In this document: in pieces, positions 57,416 to 64,000 of the stretch
Layout: every line of letters starts with the position of its first letter
Position numbering within the stretch: the first letter of the stretch is position 1
Assembly (NCBI RefSeq): GCF_014645815.1
Contig: NZ_BMML01000008.1
Location: 343,468-407,467 of the forward strand
Direction of reading: 5' to 3'
Length of the DNA: 64,000 bases
Source of the DNA: Streptomyces fuscichromogenes
GTDB lineage: Bacteria > Actinomycetota > Actinomycetes > Streptomycetales > Streptomycetaceae
Notes under the pieces: generated by a model
What the model saw: the letters and a program-made list of their open reading frames with translations, nothing else
The model's database searches: none
What the model was told of the DNA's origin: nothing
Position numbers and translations under genes: made by a program

Positions 57416-57460
57416 GGTCGACTGACCGCAGGTCGCGGCACTTCCAGCAGAACGCTCAGG

Positions 57461-57494
57461 CGGGCCCCCGGGACGAAGTCGCCCCGGGGGCCCG
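57461..57494 (+). terminator. terminator of the second M4 protease gene
   Basis: A 12-bp perfect stem: CGGGCCCCCGGG (57461-57472) with CCCGGGGGCCCG (57483-57494), 10-nt loop. It ends 16 bp before the DUF1990 start codon. Confidence 0.78.
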
Positions 57495-57510
57495 TCCTAC
57501 GCTCTCCCCC

Positions 57511-58029
57511 ATGTCCTTCACGTACGAGGCGGTCGGCGTCACCCGCGAGAACCTCGCCGCCTGCCCGCCGGGCTTCCACCCCCTGTTCGTGCGCACGCGC
57601 ATAGGCGAGGGCCAGGAAGTCTTCCAACGGGCCGCCGAGGCGGTCCTCACCTGGGAACTCCACCGCGCCCTCGGCGTGGGCATCGACGCCGGCGCCGACC
57701 GCGCGGCCCCCGGCGTCGACGTCACCGTCACGCTGGCCGGCCTGATCAAGGCCCCCTGTCGCATCGTCTGGACGGCCGAGGAGTCCCGCCGCGCCGGCTG
57801 GGCCTACGGCACCCTCTCCGGCCATCCCGAATCCGGCGAGGAGGCCTTCGTGGTCGACCGCACGGGCGACGGCACGGTCTGGCTCACGGTCGCGGCCTTC
57901 AGCAGACCCGCCAAGTGGTACGCCCGCGCCGGCGGCGCCGCGACCCGGGGGCTGCAGCAGGCGTACGCGCGACGGTGCGGGACGGTGCTGCGCAGGATCT
58001 GCGCGCCGGCCGAGGCGACCGGGTTCTGA
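57511..58029 (+). CDS. DUF1990-family protein
   Basis: A 172-residue protein matching DUF1990: MSFTYEAVGVTRENLAACPPGFHPL, a long middle with VFQRAAEAVLTWELHRALGV, VTLAGLIKAPCRIVWTAEES, WAYGTLSGHPESGEEAFVV and the C-terminal FSRPAKWYARAGGAATRGLQQAYARR. The family is common in actinobacteria and has no established function. The ATG follows a terminator hairpin closely and has no ribosome-binding site, so it is probably read from a leaderless transcript. It converges with glgP. Confidence 0.88.
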   Translation: MSFTYEAVGVTRENLAACPPGFHPLFVRTRIGEGQEVFQRAAEAVLTWELHRALGVGIDAGADRAAPGVDVTVTLAGLIKAPCRIVWTAEESRRAGWAYGTLSGHPESGEEAFVVDRTGDGTVWLTVAAFSRPAKWYARAGGAATRGLQQAYARRCGTVLRRICAPAEATGF

Positions 58030-58054
58030 CCGCCGGACAAGCGACGGAGGCGGT

Positions 58055-58078
58055 GGGGCGGACGGCTGCCGCCCGCCC
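58055..58078. terminator. possible shared terminator, DUF1990 / glgP
   Basis: GGGCGG (58056-58061) can pair with CCGCCC (58069-58074) around a 7-nt loop in the 66-bp space between two converging genes. The stem is short and there is no T-run. Confidence 0.35.
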
Positions 58079-58095
58079 TCGCCGCGCTCACGGCG

Positions 58096-60720
58096 TCACC
58101 GCATCAACACCCCCGCACCCGCCACCGCGCCTTCCGAAGGGGCCGTCACCAGCCCCAGCTCCGCGCCGGACGCCAGCAGGCGGTGGGTGGGGAGGATGCG
58201 GACCGTGTAGCCGTAGGGGCCCGTGCGGTCCAGGGACAGGGGGCCCTCGTAGGTCCAGTGACCCTCCAGGTCCGGGCCGGCGATCGGCTTCAACGGCACC
58301 GTCGTCGCATCCGTGATGCGGTCCTCCGGGTCGACCCGGCCGGAGACCGCCTGCACCTCCACGTCGTCGGGGGCGAGGTCGCCGAGGCGGACCCGGACCC
58401 GCAGGGCCAGGGTGGTGCCCAGTTCGGCGGTGGCCGTGGCGGTGGCGGTCTCGACGTGGTCCACCGAGACGCCGTGCCAGGCCGCCCGCACCCTGCCCTT
58501 CCAGGCGGCCAGTTCCCGGGCCCGGTCCGGGGTCATGGACCGGTGGGCGTGGGCCGCCGGGGTGTAGAGGCGCTCCACGTACTCCCGGACCATGCGGCCC
58601 GCCAGCACCTTGGGCCCCAGCAGGGTCAGGGTCTGGCGGACCATCTCGATCCAGCGGTCCGGGAGACCGCTGCGGCCCCGCTCGTAGAAACGCGGGGTCA
58701 CCCGCTGCTCCAGCAGGTCGTACAGCGCCGCGGCCTCGATGTCGTCCCGGCGGTCGGGGTCGGTGCCGGCGCCGTCCGCGGTCGGGACCGCCCAGCCGAA
58801 GTCCGGCTGGAACCACTCGTCCCACCAGCCGTCCAGGACCGAGAGGTTCAGGCCGCCGTTGAGCGCCGCCTTCATCCCGCTCGTCCCGCACGCCTCCAGC
58901 GGACGCAGCGGGTTGTTCAGCCAGATGTCACAGCCGGGCAGCAGCTTCTGCGCCATCGCCATGCCGTAGTCGGGCAGGAAGACGACACGGTGCCGGACGC
59001 GCGGGTCGTCGGTGAACCGGACCAGTTCCTGGACCAGCCGCTTGCCACCGTCGTCGGCCGGGTGCGCCTTGCCCGCCACCACGATCTGGATCGGCCGCTC
59101 GGGGTGGAGCAGCAGGTCCATCAGCCGGTCACGGTCGCGCAGCATGAGGGTGAGGCGCTTGTACGAGGGCACCCGCCGGGCGAATCCGATGGTCAGGACG
59201 TCGGGGTCGAGGACGCCGTCGATCCAGCCCAGCTCGGCCGTGCCGGCGCCGCGCTGCCGCCAGGACGCCCGCAGCCGCTCCCGCACCTCCAGCACCAACT
59301 GCTCCCGCAGACCGCGGCGCAGCTCCCAGATCTCCTGGTCGGCGACGGAGGCGACCGCGTCCCAGCGTTCCGGGCCGCCGACGGTCAGCGCCTCCTCGGT
59401 ACGGCGGTCGCCCAGCCGCCGGGCGCCCAGCCGGACCACCTCCGGGGCCACCCAGGTCGGGGCGTGCACCCCGTTGGTCACCGAGGTGATCGGCACCTCG
59501 TCGGGGTCGAAACCCGGCCACAGCCCGGCGAACATCTCCCGGCTGACGCTGCCGTGCAGCAGCGAGACCCCGTTGGCGCGCTGGGCGAGCCGCAGCCCCA
59601 TCACGGCCATGTTGAAGAGGTTGGGCTCGCCGCCGGGGTAGGTCTCCATGCCGAGCCGCAGGACGTGCTCCACCCCGATGCCGGGGAGCTCGGCGTCGGT
59701 GCCGAAGTGGTGGGCGACCAGCTCCCGGTCGAAGCGGTCGATGCCGGCCGGGACGGGGGTGTGGGTCGTGAAGACCGTGCCGGCCCGGACCGCCTCCAGC
59801 GCGGAGTCGAAGTCCAGTCCGGCGGCGACCAGCTCCGCGATCCGCTCCAGGCCCAGGAAGCCGGCGTGGCCCTCGTTGGTGTGGAACACCTCCGGCTCGG
59901 GGTGGCCGGTCAGCCGGCAGTACGTCCGTACGGCCCGCACACCCCCTATCCCGAGCAGCATCTCCTGGAGCAGCCGGTGCTCGCTGCCGCCGCCGTAGAG
60001 CCGGTCGGTGACGCCGCGTTCGCCGACATCGTTCTCCTCGACGTCGGAGTCCAGCATCAGCAACGGCACCCTGCCGACCTGGGCCAGCCAGATCCGGGCC
60101 CGCAGCAGCCTGCCGCCGGGCAGCGCGAGGGCGACCTGCGCCGGGGTGCCGTCGGCCTCCTTCAGCAGCGCCACGGGGAGTTCGTTGGGGTCGAGGACGG
60201 GATAGTGCTCCTGCTGCCAGCCGTCCCGGGACAGGGACTGCCGGAAGTAGCCGTGCCGGTACAGCAGGCCGACGCCGATCAGCGGTACGCCGAGGTCGCT
60301 GGCGGACTTGAGGTGGTCGCCGGCCAGGATGCCGAGGCCGCCGGAGTACTGCGGCAGGGCGGCCGTGATGCCGAACTCGGGTGAGAAGTAGGCGACGGCG
60401 GCCGGGAGTTCGGCCGGCTGCGGACGGGTCTGGTACCAGCGGTCGCCGGTCACGTAGTCGCCCAGGTCGTCGGCGACCGCGGTCAGCCGGCGCAGGAAAC
60501 GGCGGTCACCGGCCAGTTCGGCGAGCCGGGCCGACGGCACGCTGCCGAGCAGCCGCACCGGGTCGCCCTCCGAGGCGGCCCAGCGCTCGGGGTCGACGGC
60601 CTGGAAGAGGTCACGGGTCTCGGCATGCCAGGACCAGCGCAGGTTACGGGCCAGGTCGCTGAGGGGGCGGAGGGGGTCGGGGAGAACGGGACGGACGGTG
60701 AACCGACGGATCGCCTTCAC
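58096..60720 (-). CDS. glgP: alpha-glucan (glycogen/maltodextrin) phosphorylase
   Basis: An 874-residue GT35 phosphorylase that releases glucose-1-phosphate from alpha-1,4-glucans. The N-terminal DUF3417-like region (NLRWSWHAETRDLFQAVDP) marks the actinobacterial-type enzyme. The core has VAYFSPEFGITAALPQYSGGLGILAGDH, VFHTNEGHAGFLGLERI, FARRVPSYKRLTLML and the PLP-site segment EACGTSGMKAALNGGLNLS. I start it at GTG 60718-60720, with GAGGTGG 3-4 nt upstream; the longer frame runs through the divergent promoter. It is transcribed away from glgE-treS. Confidence 0.95.
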   Translation of the reverse strand: MKAIRRFTVRPVLPDPLRPLSDLARNLRWSWHAETRDLFQAVDPERWAASEGDPVRLLGSVPSARLAELAGDRRFLRRLTAVADDLGDYVTGDRWYQTRPQPAELPAAVAYFSPEFGITAALPQYSGGLGILAGDHLKSASDLGVPLIGVGLLYRHGYFRQSLSRDGWQQEHYPVLDPNELPVALLKEADGTPAQVALALPGGRLLRARIWLAQVGRVPLLMLDSDVEENDVGERGVTDRLYGGGSEHRLLQEMLLGIGGVRAVRTYCRLTGHPEPEVFHTNEGHAGFLGLERIAELVAAGLDFDSALEAVRAGTVFTTHTPVPAGIDRFDRELVAHHFGTDAELPGIGVEHVLRLGMETYPGGEPNLFNMAVMGLRLAQRANGVSLLHGSVSREMFAGLWPGFDPDEVPITSVTNGVHAPTWVAPEVVRLGARRLGDRRTEEALTVGGPERWDAVASVADQEIWELRRGLREQLVLEVRERLRASWRQRGAGTAELGWIDGVLDPDVLTIGFARRVPSYKRLTLMLRDRDRLMDLLLHPERPIQIVVAGKAHPADDGGKRLVQELVRFTDDPRVRHRVVFLPDYGMAMAQKLLPGCDIWLNNPLRPLEACGTSGMKAALNGGLNLSVLDGWWDEWFQPDFGWAVPTADGAGTDPDRRDDIEAAALYDLLEQRVTPRFYERGRSGLPDRWIEMVRQTLTLLGPKVLAGRMVREYVERLYTPAAHAHRSMTPDRARELAAWKGRVRAAWHGVSVDHVETATATATAELGTTLALRVRVRLGDLAPDDVEVQAVSGRVDPEDRITDATTVPLKPIAGPDLEGHWTYEGPLSLDRTGPYGYTVRILPTHRLLASGAELGLVTAPSEGAVAGAGVLMR

Positions 60721-61050
60721 ATTCCACCTCGTGCAGTTCGCAAGGGGAGCCGTACAACCCTGTGCGGCTCGGCGTCTGTCCGACAGTACCGGTGCGAGGG
60801 CCCTGATTGCGGGCGCGGCGAGCGGGAAGGTGTCCGCGGAGAACGGGGCCGGTCTTGTGCGTAGACATACGGCTGAGTAGTTAACAAAGTACCGGATTGC
60901 CCACCCGAATAGGGTGGGAAGGCTCCTCCGGTACACCCCGCAGACACAGCATTGACACCAGGCAGCGGTACAACACCAGGTACACCCCCGCAGGCCCACC
61001 TCCCCACCATTCATCCGCCCACACCCTCGTTGCCGCGGACAGGAGCGGTC
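60721..61050. other. divergent promoter region glgP / glgE
   Basis: 330 bp without coding-like frames. It contains an AT-richer patch (GAGTAGTTAACAAAGTACCGG near 60872-60892) and a TTGACA hexamer at 60952-60957 that could be a -35 box for glgE, but I find no matching -10 at normal spacing. It probably holds the promoters of both transcripts. Confidence 0.45.
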
Positions 61051-63101
61051 ATGCCCGCCACGCACCATTCCTCAGCACCTTCGACCCGGCGCACGTCACC
61101 CGGCGCGCCACCCCCCGCGGACGAGGCCACCGCCGTCGGCCGCATACCCGTCCTCGACGTCCGTCCGCTGGTCCAGCAGGGGCGCCGGCCCGCCAAGGCG
61201 GTCACCGGGGAGTCGTTCGAGGTCACCGCCACCGTCTTCCGCGAGGGCCATGACGCCGTCGCCGCCAACGTCGTACTGAAGGACCCGAAGGGCCGCCCCG
61301 GTCCCTGGACCCCGATGCGGGAGCTGTCCCCCGGCACCGACCGCTGGGGCGCCACCGTCACCGCCGACGGGAAACCGGGCCGCTGGACCTACCAGGTCGA
61401 GGCGTGGGGAGATCCGGTCACCACCTGGCGCCACCACGCGCAGATCAAGATACCGGCGGGCATCGACACCGAACTGGTCCTGGAGGAGGGCGCCCGGCTT
61501 TACGAACGGGCCGCCGCCGGGGTCCCGAAGGCAAAAAAACGGGAAATCCTGCTGGGCGCGGTCGCCGCCCTCCGCGACGAGGAACGGCCCGCCCCCTGGC
61601 GGCTGGCCGCCGCCCTCACGCCCGAGATCGACAAGGTGCTGGCGCGGTATCCGGTGCGGGAGCTGGTGACGGTGTCCGAGGCGCTGCCGTTGCTGGTGGA
61701 GCGGGAACGGGCGTTGTACGGCTCGTGGTACGAGTTCTTCCCGCGTTCGGAGGGGACCGCGGAGCGGCCGCACGGCACGTTCCGGACAGCGGCGCGGCGC
61801 CTGCCGAAGATCGCGGAGATGGGTTTCGACGTCGTCTACCTGCCGCCGATCCATCCCATCGGGACGACCTTCCGCAAGGGCCGCAACAACACCCTCGCCC
61901 CGGGCCCCGACGATGTGGGCGTGCCGTGGGCGATCGGGTCGCCGGAGGGCGGGCACGACAGCGTGCACCCGGACCTGGGGACCCTGGAGGACTTCCGATG
62001 GTTCGTCGCCGAGGCCGCCCGGCACGGTCTGGAGATCGCCCTGGACTTCGCTCTTCAGTGCTCGCCGGACCATCCCTGGGTGGAGAAGCACCCGGAGTGG
62101 TTCCACCACCGTCCCGACGGGACCATCGCCCACGCCGAGAACCCGCCCAAGAAGTACCAGGACATCTACCCCATCGCCTTCGACGCCGACATGGACGGCC
62201 TGGTCGCGGAGACCGTGCGGCTGCTGCGCCACTGGATGGACTGCGGGGTGCGGATCTTCCGCGTCGACAACCCCCACACCAAACCCGTCGTCTTCTGGGA
62301 ACGGGTCATCGCCGAGATCAACACCGCCGACCCGGACGTCATCTTCCTCGCCGAGGCCTTCACCCGGCCCGCGATGATGCGCACCCTGGCCCAGACCGGC
62401 TTCCAGCAGTCCTACACGTACTTCACCTGGCGCACCACCAAACAGGAACTCACCGAGTACCTCACCGAGCTGTCCGGCGAGTCCGCCGCCTGGATGCGGC
62501 CCAACTTCTTCGCCAACACCCCGGACATCCTGCACGCCTATCTCCAGCACGGCCACCGCCCCGCCTTCGAGGCCCGCGCCGTCCTCGCCGCCACCCTCTC
62601 CCCCACCTGGGGCATCTACAGCGGCTACGAACTCTGCGAGAACACCCCCCTGCGCGAAGGCAGCGAGGAGTACCTCGACTCCGAGAAGTACCAACTCAGG
62701 CCACGCGACTGGACCCTCGCCGACACCGAGGGCATCGCACCCCTCATCACCCGCCTCAACACCGTCCGGCGCAACAGCCCGGCGCTGCGGCAACTGCGCG
62801 ACCTCCACTTCCACCACGCCGACCAGGAAGCGGTGATCGTCTACAGCAAGCGGAGCGGATCGAACACGGTTCTGGTGGTCGTCAACCTCGACCCCCACCA
62901 CACCCAGGAGGCGACGATCTCGTTGGACATGCCGCAACTCGGCCTGAACTGGCATGAGTCGGTGCCGGTGCGCGACGAGCTCACCGGTGAAACCTACAAC
63001 TGGGGCAGGACCAACTATGTGCGCCTGGAACCGGGTCGCCGGGCCGCGCACATCGTCACCGTCCTGCGACCGTCCCCGCGGATCGGAGGGTCACCCATAC
63101 A

Positions 63102-63105
<4 letters not shown>
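61051..63105 (+). CDS. glgE: alpha-1,4-glucan:maltose-1-phosphate maltosyltransferase
   Basis: A 684-residue GH13_3 enzyme that extends alpha-glucans with maltose from maltose-1-phosphate. After the N-terminal beta domain (VTGESFEVTATVFREGHDAV) comes the barrel, with GSWYEFFPRSEG, VVYLPPIHPIG, the nucleophile D406 in RIFRVDNPHTKP and acid/base E435 in IFLAEAFTRP. ATG 61051 has AGGAG 5-6 nt upstream. It is 4 nt overlapped by treS, fitting the trehalose-to-glucan route (TreS, maltokinase, GlgE). The maltokinase is not within the window. Confidence 0.97.

Positions 63106-64000
<895 letters not shown>

Noticed and set aside
60721..61068. N-terminal extension of glgP to 61068
   Set aside because: It would cross the divergent glgE promoter. 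GTG 60718-60720 matches the family start and has a GAGGTGG site.

Overview
The window is a piece of a Streptomyces chromosome. Third codon positions are almost all G or C, GTG and TTG starts are common, and there are SARP/AfsR-type regulators, rare TTA (bldA-type) codons, a tandem glycine riboswitch, and a conserved block of glycogen/maltosyl-phosphate genes (glgX, glgP, glgE, treS). The gene order resembles the S. coelicolor region around glyA, sdaA, glgE and treS; that comparison is from memory, not from a search.

Layout. (1) 0.1-5.5 kb, conserved metabolism: a P-loop ATPase, then a tandem glycine riboswitch, gcvT, gcvH, glyA and sdaA, which together turn glycine into serine and then pyruvate. 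gcvP is not in the window. (2) 5.5-13.6 kb, an accessory island next to the 3' end of sdaA. It is bracketed by a perfect 94-bp direct repeat of the sdaA 3' end. It holds an AbiEi/AbiEii toxin-antitoxin pair, a decayed IS110 transposase, an unrecognised 332-residue protein, a CHAT (caspase-like) protease gene cut off by a second, intact IS110-family element, and just past the right repeat a relic of a second abiEi. (3) 13.6-25.8 kb, a mosaic of regulators and broken genes: an alpha/beta hydrolase, an AraC regulator with two TTA codons, a truncated VOC protein, two SARP regulators (one with a TTG start and a TTA codon at position 5), and two divergent genes (Kelch and MerR-type) that have both lost their 5' ends.

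(4) 25.8-38.5 kb, mostly intact and mostly secreted proteins: PfkB kinase, PI-PLC, GH25 lysozyme, F420/NADP-type reductase, EF-hand protein, MerR and GNAT pair, a scabin/ScARP-like DNA-targeting ADP-ribosyltransferase, a beta-propeller lipoprotein coupled to a deacetylase-like protein, an RsbW-like ATPase, enoyl-CoA hydratase, and two tandem lipoprotein L,D-transpeptidases. (5) 38.7-53.1 kb: glgX; a leftward operon of ABC-2 exporter, histidine kinase, response regulator and a divergent pterin-binding (DHPS-like) protein; and a rightward operon of four half-size ABC exporters that read as two asymmetric heterodimers. (6) 53.4-64 kb: tandem M4 metalloproteases, a DUF1990 protein, then divergent glgP and glgE-treS. 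treS runs off the end.

The most unusual material is the sdaA-linked island with its CHAT gene and unknown neighbour, the reciprocal ATPase-site defects in the ABC exporters, palindromic repeats carried in frame inside two of those exporters, and the divergent DHPS-like protein.
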